From: Dipteronia dyeriana
Taxonomy: Eukaryota > Streptophyta > Magnoliopsida > Sapindales > Sapindaceae
Assembly: GCA_032871835.1 (NCBI GenBank)
Contig: CM065301.1
Span: 19,671,291-19,735,290 of the forward strand
Direction of reading: 5' to 3'
DNA: 64,000 nt
Numbering within the stretch: the stretch's first letter is position 1; every line of letters begins with the position of its first letter. Below the pieces are notes generated by a model. That model was given only the letters and a program-made list of their open reading frames with translations. It had not been told where the DNA came from and ran no database searches. Positions 35,024 through 47,040 of the stretch are shown piece by piece. A program made the translations under genes and the position numbers.

Positions 35024-35547
35024 TGTTGAGACTGTTAGAAAATCTAAAAGAATTGGAGAGAGATTTTCTTGGGTGGAAGTGAACATGCTAGTGATAAACA
35101 AGAAGTAAGTGCAATTGATATGACCCGAAGAAGATTATGTTACGCCATAATTAGGATTGTATTTTTTTTTGTTTTATTTTACGTTGGGGTTCTTTAATTT
35201 AGTTATTTTATTTTAATTATGTTTTAGATTAGTTTCTTATTTTGACTGTGACAGAATAGGAAAATAAAAAACTAGTCCTATTATAATAGAACTATTATTT
35301 TTAGGGGTTGTTGTCTTTTTGAAGGTTTTATCAATAAAATTGGCTTTGCTAGGGTTCATCCAATTTCTTTTCGATTCGGCTTTTTTCAATGAACTGCTTA
35401 GAAAGGCTTGGGCTAGAGTTAGGTAAATTCTATTATCTGATTCTAAAGAGTCGATCGCTCAATTTTTTGAGTGATTTGACTCAGATCTATCTATCTTTGG
35501 GTACGAGTTAGGGTTTTGTTGTTGGATCTCAATCTAGGTCCTCAACA
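35024..35547 (+). repeat. 5' LTR of element A
   Basis: TG…CA ends, 524 bp. Paired with 52101-52625 through blocks such as GTTTTAGATTAGTTTC and GACTGTGACAGAATAGGAAA. Confidence 0.9.
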
Positions 35548-35549
35548 AT

Positions 35550-35568
35550 TTGGTGCTTTCATCGAGAG
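35550..35568 (+). other. Primer binding site of element A
   Basis: TTGGTGCTTTCATCGAGAG follows the 5' LTR by two bases, the position of a tRNA primer binding site. I cannot name the tRNA with confidence. Confidence 0.6.
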
Positions 35569-35608
35569 GTTTCGGCGGCCTAATATATATATATAAAAGA
35601 GAGAGACA

Positions 35609-35611
<3 letters not shown>

Positions 35612-35648
<37 letters not shown>
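35612..35648. repeat. (GA)n microsatellite in element A leader
   Basis: A run of about 18 GA units just before the gag start; it is part of the untranslated leader of element A. Confidence 0.95.
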
Positions 35649-35653
<5 letters not shown>

Positions 35654-35659
35654 GTAGCC

Positions 35660-36900
35660 ATGGGATCTAGGAAGGATTCTATTATTCAAGGGAGTGGATC
35701 GAAGACTAACAAACAACTGTTTGAAGGCTTGGAGGAGAATCAAGATCGGATTTTCAAGTCCCTATCAGAACTGACGACATCCATAGCACGTCTGACTAGG
35801 TCAAACAATGATACAATCGAGAGACTTGAACGACAGTTGGCTGAAAACAAGGGGAAGGAAATGGTAGGCGGGCGAACTCAAGGGGATGGACGAAGATCAC
35901 GTAGTTCATGGTGTGAGGCAGAATTCTCGACTGGTGAGGTAGATGAGCTCAATCCGATCAGAAATCGTGAAAGGGTTTAAGCGAGAAGAGCAAGTGGAAC
36001 GTGAGCCATTGGTGGTGGAGCGTTGGTTGCATGATGAGGTTTCTAAAGCGGAGTTAGATGATGGATCTGAGGAAGATGTGAGATGGGACATGAGGCATCA
36101 CGACCGAATGCCAATTTATGGGCAGCAAAGGGAACCGTGGAGAGATGCTGCAATATATGAAGGTGATAGGCGAAGAGAGATGCACCATAGTCGGGGCTCT
36201 AGAAAGCCGAAGATTGATTTTTCAGATTTTAATGGTGGAGACCTGCATGAATGGTTGGACAAGGTAGAGCACTATTTTCAGGTCTATGAAGTGGCGAGGG
36301 CCAATCGGGTTTTTACTGTATGTATCTACCTTGATGGGAAAGCTAACAGCTAGTGGAGGTGGATCAAAGCTCAGTATGAGCAAGATGGAAGGCAAATAAG
36401 TTGGACGACCTTTGAGCAGGAGATTTTGGCTCAATGGGGACAATCACCGGTTGTCAATCATCATAGACATTTGGTCAAGCTCAAGCAGGAAGGAAGAGTT
36501 CAGGTATATATTGAGGAGTTTCACTGATTGCAGATTTTTGTCAGGGGGTGGTCAGATGAGTCATTATTGGGGAATTTTATTGAATGGTTGAAGCCGTGGT
36601 TAATGAGGGAGATGAAACTGAAGCGACCACAATGATTAACCGAAGCAATAAGGATGACAGAGATTTTAGAGAATAGTTACTACAGTGACAAGAAGCCGTT
36701 TAAGGAGAGTTCTGGGAGTAAATTTTTTAAATCGAAGTCAAACAAAGATTCTTGCAAGGGAAAGAGAACTATTGAGGATAATTCTAATAAGGAAAGCAAA
36801 GACGTACAAAAACTGACAAAGGAAGAGGTTCAAGAGAGAATAAAAAAAGGCTTATGATTCAAATGCAGGGAGAAATGGAACAGGGACCATCGGTGTCGAA
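35660..36900 (+). pseudogene. Element A gag, degraded
   Basis: ATG at 35660 opens a helical N-terminus (ENQDRIFKSLSELTTSIARL). A frameshift near 35950 moves the frame to 35943-36353, which contains the capsid-type signature FSDFNGGDLHEWLDKVEHYF. A TAG replaces a conserved Trp codon at about 36353 (ANS-stop-WRW). Further stops follow in the QWGQ region (about 36527 and 36570). Near 36858-36900 a degenerate zinc knuckle (FKCREKWNRDHRC) lacks one Cys. The gene cannot make intact Gag. Confidence 0.8.
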
Positions 36901-36904
36901 CTGG

Positions 36905-37500
36905 GAAGGTATTTATGATCATTGACTCAAGTGAATCAGACGATGATGTTGTCAGTGATGAGGAAGCCACCAGTGATGAAGGAGAGTTAATGTTGGCTGA
37001 ATTGGGAGAAAATAATTGTGAAGATGAGTTATCTTTAAATGCCATGTCTGGGGTTTCAAAACCATCCACTATGAGGCTTATGGCGTTGGTAAGTTCGAGG
37101 TTTCGATATTGGTAGACTCTGGTTCCTCTCACAATTTCATTAAAGCAAATATCGTAAGGAAGATTAGGCTGCGAGGGGCTGCCATAGAACCGTTTGATGT
37201 GAAGGTGGCTAATGGGGAAAAACTTAAGTGTGAAGAAGTGGTTCACGAGGTGAAGATGAACGTGAAAAGGGTCAGGACTGTGACTGATTTGTATGTGTTG
37301 TCTCTAGTTGGGGTAGATATGGTGTTAGGTAATGCTTGGTTGAAGAGTATCGGTTAGGTGGTTACAGACTTTGACGCCATGACAATGGAATTCAAATTAG
37401 GTGGAAAAAAAAGAATATGAGCTGCTTTGCCTTTCAAGGAAATTAAACAATGCGAAGCTCAAATGATAGAGAGGCTTTGCAAAGGGGGTGCCTAATGCTT
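36905..37500 (+). pseudogene. Element A protease region, degraded
   Basis: VDSGSSHNFI (about 37110-37139) is the aspartic-protease active-site motif DSG in the form usual for Ty3/gypsy elements, followed by the flap-like VANGEKLKCE and then VDMVLGNAWL. An acidic linker of Ser-Glu-Asp residues precedes it in another frame (36915-37115), so at least one frameshift separates gag from protease. A stop at 37356 ends the segment. Confidence 0.8.
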
Positions 37501-37624
37501 TGCAGTAGTGAATACTGGAGATCAATAAGATGGGGAAAGTGAGAAAAAGAATACGGATGGGTTACAAGACGGATTACAGTGGCTACCCGAGATAATACGT
37601 AAGGTAATAACAAATCATCGATAA

Positions 37625-38985
37625 GTTATGAAGGTGCCAACTAGCTTACCACCATCTCACCATTTTGATCACCGCATTACTTTGAAAGATGAAGCGAAAC
37701 CGGTCAATGTGCCTCCACATGGGTATGCTCATTTCCAGAAAGATGAGATTGAGAGACAAGTAGAAGAGATGTTGAAGAATGGATTGATCAGGTAGAGTCA
37801 AAGTCCATTTTTATCTCCAGTGCTATTGGTGAGGAAAAAAGACGGGACTTGGAGGTTTTGTACAGACTATCAGGCTCTGAATGAGGCAACTGTAAAGGAC
37901 TGATTTCCTATTCCGACGGTTGATGAGATGTTGGATGAGTTACATGGGGTGTGTGTTCACCAAGCTAGAATTACGAGCTAGGTACCACCAAATTCGGATG
38001 AAGGAGGAGGATGAACACAAAACAGCCTTTCATATGCATTCAGGGTTATTTGAGTATCGGGTGATACCATTTGGGCTTTGCAATGCACCTTCTACATTCC
38101 AGACAGCCATGAATTCAATTTTCAGACCTTATCTGATGAAGTTTGTTCTAGTGTTCTTTGACAATATTTTGCTGTATTCAAAATCAATAGAGACGCACTA
38201 GAGCATCATCACTTTTTTATTAAAATGTCAAAATGTGACTTTTTACAGGAGAAATTGCAGTATCTTGTGTATATAATTTCAGGAGCGGGAGTGAAGGTTG
38301 ATCCTAGGAAGATTGAGGCTATGATGGACTGACCAATGCTAAAAGATGTGTCGACTCTAAGAGGATTTCTAGGGTTAACAAGTTACTACCGGAGGTTTTT
38401 GAAGTATTATGGACTGATTACAAAACTATTGACTGATATGTTAAAAAAAAAACAGTTTTGAGTGGACGGAAGAAGCAAAGAAAGCTTTTGAAGATTTGAA
38501 GAGGGTTATGACGACACAAACCCTTGTGTTGGCTTTGCCCAATTTCGAAAAGCCATTCGAGGTCTATACTGATGTGAGTGAAGAGAGGATTGAGACAGTC
38601 CTAGTATAAGAGAAGAGGTCTCTGGCGTTTGTTTCCAAGGCTTTAGAGTTAATGAAGAAGGCTTGACTTGGAGTACTTATGCTAGAGAGATGTTAGTAGT
38701 GGTGCACGCGGTGAAGGTGTGGAAACCTTATTTATTGGGCAAGAAATTCACTATTGTCATCGATAAACAAGCTTTGAGGCACTTGTTGGAGCAGAAAATT
38801 ATGACCCCGGAGCAGCAGAAGTTTTTAGTTAAGCTTCTTAGGTTTGAGTACAATATTGTCTACCAACCTAGTAAGGAAAACAAAGTAGCTGATGCATTAT
38901 CAAGAAAAGAGGGCAGTTCAATATTGTGGTCTGTATATGCAGACGATAAGGCAAGAGTAATGGCACTTAGTGGGTCTGAATGACG
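37625..38985 (+). pseudogene. Element A reverse transcriptase and RNase H, degraded
   Basis: RT motifs in order: PPSHHFDHRI, a [10 protein letters not shown] block, FTKLELRARYHQIRM, PFGLCNAPSTFQ and VFFDNILLYSKS. The active-site YxDD position reads FFDN, so the second catalytic Asp is lost. Stops lie near 37796, 37901 and 38201. RNase H begins near 38560, with a frameshift before WSTYAREMLVVVHAV (38665), and ends around VADALSRKEG at 38890-38920. Stops and frameshifts exclude activity. Confidence 0.85.
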
Positions 38986-38999
38986 AGTTTGGGATCGAA

Positions 39000-39928
39000 T
39001 TAAGGAGGCCATGCAGTTTGATGCTCGAGCAGTGGAGATTCGTATTTGGAGAACCACGAGGGTGGTGTAGAGGTTTTTCGCTATAAAAATGGATTATTGT
39101 ACTACAAAAACTATGTATATGTACTGGGGGTACAAAGGTTAAGAGAGAAGATTCTAGCTTATTTTCTTAATAGCAAAGAAAAAGGTCATTCTGGATGGTC
39201 GCATACTTATGTAAGGATAAAAAACTTTTTCTATTGAGAGGGCCTTAAAAATGAAGTGAAGAAATCGGTGGCTGAGTGTGATATTTTTCAGAAGGTAAAG
39301 TATGACTAGAGGTGCCCTATGGGGTTGTTACAACCCTTAGCGGTGAAAAGATGTTTGTAGAGTATCGTGACTGATCGAGGGAAACTGTTTATGAGTTCTT
39401 TTTGGCAGGAATTATTTACTTTGCAGGGCAACAAGTTGAAGGCAAGTTCCTCCTACCATCCGCAGACAGACAGACAGACAAATGTGGTGAATCGGACTCT
39501 TGAGCAATACCTAAGGTACTATTGTCATGAGAAGGAAAAGAGATGGAAATAGTACATTTCATGGGCTAAGTACTGGTATAACACGTCACATAATGCTTCT
39601 ATTAACATGAGTCTGTTTGAAGTAATGTATGAGCGACCACCACCGATATTAAGCACTTATGAGATCGAAATAAAGAAGTCGAGAGAGAGTTAGTGGCTAA
39701 GGATGAGGTTGTAGCTAAGGTGAAGAAGGAGTTCGAGAAGGCTCAAGGGAGAATGAAGAAGTATTATGACCAAGGTAGACGAGATGTATCTTTTGAGCCA
39801 GAAGATTTTGTGTATCTTAAACTTCAACCATATTGGTAGAAATCTCTAAAAAAAAAGTTCAATGTGAAATTGTCGCAGCAGTATTATGGGTCTTTTAAGG
39901 TGTTAGAGCAGATAGTTGAGGTGGCTTA
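39000..39928 (+). pseudogene. Element A integrase, degraded and interrupted
   Basis: The zinc-finger region lies near 39160-39300 (GHSGW, then VRIKNFFY and AECDIFQ-like text). A shortened core follows: a TDRGKLFMSSFWQELF block holding the second catalytic Asp and the PQTDRQTNVVNRTL stretch near the expected Glu. The first catalytic Asp segment appears deleted between about 39335 and 39365. The C-terminal SFEPEDFVYLKLQPYW and VLEQIVEVAY lead directly into the element B insertion; the frame resumes at 51780. Confidence 0.8.
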
Positions 39929-40776
39929 TGTTGTATGTAAATTTTACAAAGCATACACGTCATTGACAGGAAGGAAAAAATAGCCAGGTGTATGCTTAGA
40001 TGGACATCCGGGAAATATCCTACAACGCATCGTTAAAGAGGAGCATGCCCGAGTAAGCATATACCGAATAAAGACCTACTCGGGACTGGCTGAAACAACG
40101 CATTCACTTGGGCTCAAACGGCATTACTCGGGACCATTAGGCAACAGTCTTACTCGGGAGTAAATACAACCCGAATAAGAACTTATCGTACGGGTTAAGT
40201 CATTAAATATGCGAAGATATTCTTCATGAAGGAATTCCAAATAATGGACCTTTGTGTTAGAAGAGTCCCCCAATCAGGAAACAACTTGATTTCTTTTCAA
40301 AGACTACATTCTTATAAGGAAACAAGTCAAATTGAATTACGCTACTAGAATCCCACTAAATTTCCATAAAGAGACTCCGAAACCGGAAAGACGACAAATC
40401 AACCTCAAACAAGTAACCAAATCGTAGTTAATTACAAATATCTTGTGTTACTTGTACAAAGCAGATTAGGGTTTTATAAGCATATAAATAGACCCATAAT
40501 CTGGTTGGAAAAGATATAGACAAGATAGCATACAGTAATCACAAATAATACAGAGAGAAAAAGGGAGACCGAGAGCTTGTAAAAACATCTTATTCTCTTA
40601 GTGGATTTTGGCTTGGTTGATCTTTCAACCACCCGTAGATGTTTCTCCGACCATCGGAGTTTTACCACGTAAACCTTGTCTTTTTTACTCTCTCTGCATC
40701 TATTTCTCTTTGAATCAATAGCCAAAATCCAGTCCTTGTTGGCTTTTCTGGCATAATCCAGAAATCGACGTCAACA
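39929..40776 (+). repeat. 5' LTR of element B
   Basis: 848 bp with TG…CA ends. The putative promoter TATAAATA lies at about 40483-40490. Several ACTCGGG/CCCGAGT motifs are scattered through the first half. Only a small number of substitutions separate it from the 3' copy (first ones at about 39988 and 40011-40012). Confidence 0.93.
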
Positions 40777-40777
40777 A

Positions 40778-40796
40778 TTGGCGCTAGAGGAAGGGG
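40778..40796 (+). other. Primer binding site of element B
   Basis: TTGGCGCTAGAGGAAGGGG follows the LTR by one base. The TTGGCGC start is of the kind seen in Tat/Athila elements; the exact tRNA is not assigned. Confidence 0.65.
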
Positions 40797-40823
40797 TTGA
40801 ACCTCCGAACTTGTTAGAAAGCA

Positions 40824-42599
40824 ATGGCTGGAAGCAGAAGTAGTTCAGGGAATGGCCGAAGATCACCATGTGATTTCTATACTGGCAATACGTCACAAAA
40901 TCCTGTAGCAAATACAGAAAACCAACCTGCGCACCTAGCAGGGATCCAGCAAGTTCCTCCAACCAGCAGAGATCTTACGCTGCGTTTCCAAGAGGCCCTG
41001 CAACAATTAGTGACGGACGCAGCAAAGGAAGGGATTGACCTACTGGCCGCAGGAGCGCATACTCCCAATCCTCCACCCGCAAGGCTCCGTTCAATGGTGA
41101 TAGGACCAGGAATAACTATGCCAGAAACCAGAGGGAACTCTTCCCCGATCAATCTGGTTGAACAGAAAACACTAGGGGAGGAGAATCACCAAAAGCTTGA
41201 TCGCAATCAAACAGTACGTGCCAGACATCGTAAATACGATCGGCGCAGATGACGATCATCATCAGAAGACAGTGATCAACACCATCGTAAACGTCACCAT
41301 GGAGTCACACGAGGGTTCTGGCATCAGAGTGAAGAATCTGAGGAAAGAAGGACGGTCACCCAAAGGTTCAACCGTCAGGGAAGCCCGGTAGGGGACAGAG
41401 ATAGTACAATCCAGAGCCTGACTCGAGAAGTAGAGAATAATAGGCGACAGATGGTGGCATTAGTCAGACGTTATGGTTACAACGATCTATCCGACGATGA
41501 CTCCGACAGTCCATTTACCAGGAAAATTTTGCGGACCCCTTTCCCAGAAAGATTCAGGATGCCGCATATGGAACAATTCAAAAAAGATACAGATCCAAAG
41601 GAGCACGTCAGACGCTATAAAAGTGTCATGGCTCAATATGCCCGCAGTGACCCCCTGTTGTGTCTCAACTTTCCACAAACGCTCGGGGACATAGACTCAA
41701 GATGGTTCGGAAGACTACCTCCGGCAAGCATCTGAAATTTCAACGAGTTGAGCAGGAGCTTCTCAAGGCAATTCCTGAGCAACGTTCACAGAAAGAAATC
41801 GGTGGCCTACCTCTCTCAAATAAAACAGGGGAAGGACGATTCATTAAAAAAATTCTTGGGCCGGTTTGGCCAAGCAGTATCAGAGATTGGCAGCGCTAAT
41901 GATGAAGCCATTATTGCTGCCTTCACCAATAACTTGCAGAATGGACGATAATCCTTCGATTTGAGAAGAGTGTGGCTGACAAGGTATGCCGACATGATGG
42001 ATATGGCGGGAGGATACGCTCTGGCTGAGGAAGAAGAGTTAGCTACAGGAGGAAGCTATATGCATGGAGGAAAGCCCGAACAGAGAAATACCGAATCCAA
42101 GGGGCAAAATCAAAAAGAAAAACAGAAAGGGAACAGCAAGGAGAAAAATAAGGATGGGGGTAATGGGCGCAACGCTGAACGGTCCACAGAGAAATACCGT
42201 GGCAGATATACCAATTACACCCCTCTTCGGAAGAAACAAGAAGAAATTCTAGCCATCCTGGAAGAAAAGAATATGGTGCAAGAACCGTGGCGACAATCAC
42301 AGTTCGCACGGAGAGATACAACCAAATATTACAGGTTTCATAAAGAGACCGGGCATGAAACTTCGAAGTGTTTTCAGCTCAGAGATTACATAGAAACCCT
42401 TATTCGGGAAGGGCACCTACGGGATGTAATCTTAAAAAATGATGAAATATCAGAAGTCAAGAAAGCCAAAGCTGATCACAACCCTGGTCAAAACAGAAGA
42501 GCCAGCCCCGAAGCCAATGAAGTAATACATACAATCTTCGGAGGACCTTCTACTGGGAGGAGCAACCGAGAACGGATCAGGAAGTCCGAGAAGCAGTAG
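40824..42599 (+). pseudogene. Element B gag, frameshifted
   Basis: The ATG at 40824 opens MAGSRSSSGNGRRSP. The reading moves through several frames: 40824-41250, 41451-41735, 41748-41950 and 41961-42599. The Tat-type capsid signature appears in pieces: PFPERFRMPHMEQF, TDPKEHVRRYKSVM, GRLPPASI, FSRQFLSNVHRKK then YLSQIKQGKDDSLKKF. The last frame ends with a basic, coiled segment and a CCHC-like remnant (YYRFHKETGHETSKCFQL). Stops at about 41733 and 41951 and frameshifts near 41680 mean no full Gag is made now. Confidence 0.8.
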
Positions 42600-42724
42600 A
42601 AGCCAGGAATAACTTAGACGTGAATTCAGTTGAACCAGACCCGAAGAGGATAAAGGAATGATGGGACCCGATAGTCTTCACAGAGGCATATTCCCACGAC
42701 GTCGATGTTCGACCTAATGACGCT

Positions 42725-43114
42725 TTGGTTATAAGTGCCCGGATTGGCCATAGGGAAGTCCGGAGAATTTTAATAGACAATGGGAGTTCAGCAGACATCT
42801 TAAGCGTGGTCGTATACGACCAGCTAAGATTGGACCGAAAATATTTACAGCCTTTCCATACTCCATTAAGAGGATTTGGGGGAGTAGAGGTCAGGTCACT
42901 CGGGACAGTCAAATTACCTGTGAAGATCGGAACGACGCCATGCCAGAGGACTGTCCTGCTCGACTTCTTGGTAGTTGATTTGGATAATTGGCCGTATAAC
43001 ACGTTATTGGGTCGGCCATTCCTAAATAAAACACGAGCCGTGACAACCACTTACGCATTAATGATCAAGTTCCCAACAGAACAAGGGGTTGGGATAGTCA
43101 AGGGATCCCAATAG
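42725..43114 (+). CDS. Element B aspartic protease domain
   Basis: ILIDNGSSADILSVVVYDQL is the DxGSSADIL form of the retropepsin active site used by Tat and Athila elements, with Asn where many relatives have Gly or Ser. GFGGVEVRSLGTVKLPVKIG and YNTLLGRPFLNKTRAV complete the fold. The frame is uninterrupted through the domain and stops at 43114. It matures the Gag-Pol polyprotein inside virus-like particles; here it is separated from RT by a stop or frame break. Confidence 0.8.
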   Translation: MVISARIGHREVRRILIDNGSSADILSVVVYDQLRLDRKYLQPFHTPLRGFGGVEVRSLGTVKLPVKIGTTPCQRTVLLDFLVVDLDNWPYNTLLGRPFLNKTRAVTTTYALMIKFPTEQGVGIVKGSQ

Positions 43115-43133
43115 ATGGCCCCGAAGAGCAAAC

Positions 43134-44080
43134 TTGTCAGTATACAAAGACAAGCATGATGCCGAACAAGTGTGCACCATAATGCAGCCAAATGAGAGTG
43201 AAGAATCCTTGTCATTCGAACTAGGTCCAAGGGAGGGATCGAATGAATACAAGACAGAAGTGGCCGAAATACTACTCGAAGAAGACAAACCGGACAGGAA
43301 AGTCAAGATCGGGGCCAACTTGGAAGAAAAAATCAAGCGAGAATTGACCAATTTGCTCAGAGAATACAAAGATGTATTCGCCTGGAGTCATGAAGATATG
43401 ATCGAAATTGATGCCCGAATAATATCCCATCACCTCGCAGTAAGCCCGAATGCCAAACCGATAGTACAAAAGAGAAGATCGTTCAATCCTGAAAGAAGTC
43501 AAGCAATCAAACAAGAGGTGGAAAAGCTACTAGCGACGAGATCAATCAGAGAAGTCAGCTATCCCCAGTGGGTCGCTAACGTAGTCCTCGTCCAGAAGAA
43601 AAATGGACAGTGGAGGATGTGCGTAGATTTCAAGGATCTAAACAAGGCATGTCCGAAGGACAACTTCCCACTCTCAAGAATAGATCAGCTGGTGGATGCC
43701 ACAACTGGTCATGAACTGCTCAGCTTCATGGATGCTTACTCGGGATACAATCAGATCCGGATGAACAAAGCTGACGAAGAAAAAACAGCTTTCACAACAG
43801 ATCAGGGTTTATATTGCTACACAGTGATGCCCTTCGGTTTAAAAAATGCAGGAGCCACGTACCAAAGGTTGGTCAACAAGATCTTCACTCGGCAAATAGG
43901 AAGAAACATGGAGGTCTACATTGACGACATGTTAACTAAAAGCGTCTCAGCAGATGACCATGCCCACGACCTCCGAGAGACATTTGATGTATTAAGAAGA
44001 TATCAGATGAAATTAAACCCAAACAAATGTTTATTCGGAGTCCACTCGAAAAGATTCTTGGGTTTTCAAGTCATCAAAGA
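43134..44080 (+). CDS. Element B reverse transcriptase domain
   Basis: The block from VVLVQKKNGQWRMCVDFKDL through NKACPKDNFPLSRIDQLVDA, LLSFMDAYSGYNQIRMN and MPFGLKNAGATYQRLVN to VYIDDMLTKS is a complete RT with an intact YIDD catalytic box (43917-43928). The frame shifts by one base near 44060, within FLGF, before NPEKIQALQQM. This is the best preserved catalytic domain in the window, but the frameshift cuts it off from RNase H. Confidence 0.88.
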
Positions 44081-45427
44081 GGAATCGAAGTTAATCCAGA
44101 GAAGATCCAGGCTTTGCAGCAAATGACTTCACCTAAAACATTGAAAGAGGTACAACGCTTAACAGGGTGTTTAGCCTCCTTGGGAAGGTTCATCTCAAAG
44201 GCTACAGACAGGTGCACGCCTTTCTTCAAAGTGATCAAAAAAGGAAAAGGCCTGGAGTGGAATAAAGAGTGCGAGCAAGCATTCTTAAAGATAAAAGAAT
44301 ACTTGGGGCAAGCTCCCATCCTCTCAAAACCACAAAAAGGGGAAATACTTCAGCTGTATCTATCAATAACCGATCTTGCAGCAAGTTCAGTCCTAGTCAG
44401 GACAGAAGATGGAGTACAAAAACCAGTGTATTATACAAACAAGGCACTCCTACCGGCCGAGACCAGATACTCACAAGTAGAGAAGATGGCCTTAGCATTG
44501 GTTTCAGCTGTAAAAAAGTTGAGACCATACTTTCAGGCTCATACGGTCCAGGTTCTCACCAATTGCCCATTAAGACGAATCTTACAAAAACCAGAGATAT
44601 CAGGAAGACTTACTAAATGGGCAATCGAGTTGAGTGAATTCGATATTTATTATGTCCCCAGAACTTCCTTCAAAGGACAAGCAGTGGCAGACGTCATAAC
44701 TGAGTTCACAGAACCGAACCTGGAAGCAAAAAAATTGTTGGATAGAAGTTTCCAATGGAAATTATATGTTGATGGTTCTTCGAATACTCATGGCAGCGGG
44801 GCAGGGATCGTAGTTCGCACCCCAGAAGGAGATGATGTTGAATGTGCCATGAGATTCGATTTCAAAGCAACCAATAATCAGGCTGAATACGAGGCATTGT
44901 TAGCTGGACTCAGAGTCTGCATAGCTCTTGGGGCAGACGAAGTGGAGATATTTAGCGATTCACAGGTAGTTGTCAACCAGGTTATGTATGAATACCAGGC
45001 TAAAGATGAAGGAATGGTTGCCTACCATGACATCGCAAAACAGCTCATCCAAAAATTTAAAGAATACAAGATCGCTCAGATCCTCAGAGAAGAAAATGAA
45101 AAGGCAGACGCTTTATATAAATTAGTGTCCGCAACAACCTCGATCAGACCAAAAACCATTCCAGTTGCACACCTCCTTAAACCGAGTACGGCTGAACTTA
45201 AGCATTTGGAAATTTCAAAAATCCGAACACCGCAAGACGGTTGGATGGTCCAGCTGAGAAGGTTCCTGGAAAAAGGCATACTCCCGGAAGATCCAATATT
45301 AGCAAAGCGCATCAGGTATCGATCGGCTAGGTACACCATGATCGGAGGAGAATTATACAGAAGAGGGTTTTCTCGAGCTCTTCAGAGATGTATCCCAGAA
45401 GAAGATGCACATCGAGTACTTCAATAG
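44080..45427 (+). CDS. Element B RNase H pair (retroviral-type plus archaeal-type)
   Basis: The first domain covers EVNPEKIQALQQM, then LGRFISKATDRCTPFFKV, FLKIKEYLGQAPILSKP and LVSAVKKLRPYFQAHTV; its active-site positions are partly degenerate. The second starts near 44765 with LYVDGSSNTHGSGAGIVV, then FKATNNQAEYEALLAGL, EIFSDSQVVVNQV and EENEKADALYKL: D, E, D and D of a complete archaeal-type RNase H. Two RNase H domains in this order mark the Tat lineage. The continuous frame extends to 45427 into the start of the integrase zinc-finger region. Confidence 0.87.
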
Positions 45428-46481
45428 ATCCACGGAGGAGTTTGCGGGAACCACACTGGGGGTAGGAGTCTGGCACATAAGGTACTCAGGCAAGGCTATT
45501 ATTGGCCTACACTTTTCTCAAATGCACAACAATGGTCGAAAAGTTGCAATACCTATCAAAGAATTGCCAACGATATCCGACAACCCCCAGAAAAGCTCAA
45601 AAATCTCACTGCCCCGTGGCCATTCGCCATGTGGGACCTAGACCTGATCGGGCCAATGCTAGCTGGAACAGGGGGTGGAGCGAAGCACGCCATAGTAGTT
45701 GTCGATTATTTCACAAAATGGGTCGAAGCTGAAGCGTTGGTGCATATCACGGAAGCCAACACCACGAATTTTGTAAAGGAAAACATACTTTACAGGTTTG
45801 GAATTCCGGACACTATAATCACCGACAATGGCACTCAGTTCGATAACCAAAGGTTTAGACAATTGTGCGAGAAGTATCATATTGCCAACTACTACGCAAC
45901 ACCAGCTCATCCACAAACAAACGGGCAAGTAGAGGCAGTAAATAACATTATCAAGCACACAACCAAAGCAAAATTAGATGACAAAAAAGGAAGCTGGGTT
46001 GAAATGCTTCCTGAAGTATTGTGGGCATATCGGACGACAACAAGGACTTCAACAGGAGAAACTCCGTTCAGCTTAGCGTTCGGAACAGAAGCTGTCATCC
46101 CCATAGAAATATCGTATGCGTCCCCCCGGGTCAGGCTATATGAAGAAGGAAAAAACGTCGATACACTGCTACAAAGTTTGGATGAGCTAGAAGAAAAAAA
46201 GGGAAAATTCCCGAATAAGAAATGCAGCTTATCAACAAAGAGTGGCACGCCACTACAACTCTCGTGTTCGGATCAGGAAATTTCAGTTAGGAGACCTGAT
46301 GCTCAGGAAGGTGTCACTAAACACAAAGAATAGAGCCGCGAGATCCCTGGATGACAAATGGGAAGGTCCATACAAGATCGAGGGGATAGCTGGCCATGGA
46401 GCTTATTGGATTGCTCGACCCAATGGAGGGATGTTACCCCGACCGTGCAATGCCCAATATCTGAAGATTTTCTATCCTTAA
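45428..46481 (+). pseudogene. Element B integrase, frameshifted
   Basis: The HHCC zinc finger at 45410-45600 is split between frames (CNNGRKV…-type reading and a stop at 45427). The core reads WDLDLIGPM (first Asp about 45641), IITDNGTQFDNQRF (second Asp about 45824) and HPQTNGQVEAVNNI (Glu about 45932), so all three catalytic residues persist. A frameshift near 46220 moves the end to 46242-46481, with FQLGDLMLRKVSLNTK and KWEGPYKIEGIAGHGAYWI, the GPY/F-type C-terminus. No chromodomain is present, as expected for Tat. Confidence 0.85.
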
Positions 46482-47040
46482 AACATATATTTATATAAAT
46501 ATTTTATTCTTTTTCTAGTCAGGACAGTATTAGTCAGAATAAATACTAAAACTGTAATATTAATCTGTTGATTTTTCGCAGTAATAAATAAAACTAAGAA
46601 TTTCCAAAAGGAAAGCACCTAGCTCGAGATTTTCAAAAAGCATACGACAATATGAAATAGAAGAGCATGATAATAAGAACATGCAAATAGAATTCCCGGG
46701 ACAATCAAATCCCGAAATGGCAGAGAAGCTCGTAGGAGCATGCCAGCCGAGTAGGGTCTCGTAAAAAGGCAAACCCGATGCACCAAACTGGAAAAATGCT
46801 CGGGACGCTATCGAGAGAAATTCGGATGAAATGCGTAGCTGTGTTGAAGCAACTTTTAACAAAGAGCTCAACGATTCGGCAAACCCTTGCGCATAAAAAC
46901 TAGGGAGACGTCCTTGGTATTGCGTAATGACTGGAACACATAATCATGGTGAGCCTTGATATAACGTTCGGGTAGCAACCGGGTAGGAAACATAAGTGCA
47001 AACTTTCCTGTTTCAAGATGTCTCGGTTAATAATAAAGAA
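46482..47040. other. Element B untranslated region after integrase
   Basis: No coding sequence recognised. It separates the sense pol gene from the tandem repeat and the antisense gene. Confidence 0.55.

Noticed and set aside
40474..40725. Minus-strand frame in the 5' LTR of element B and its copy at 51538-51723
   Set aside because: It is conserved only because the LTR is duplicated; no domain, and LTR promoter motifs run through it.
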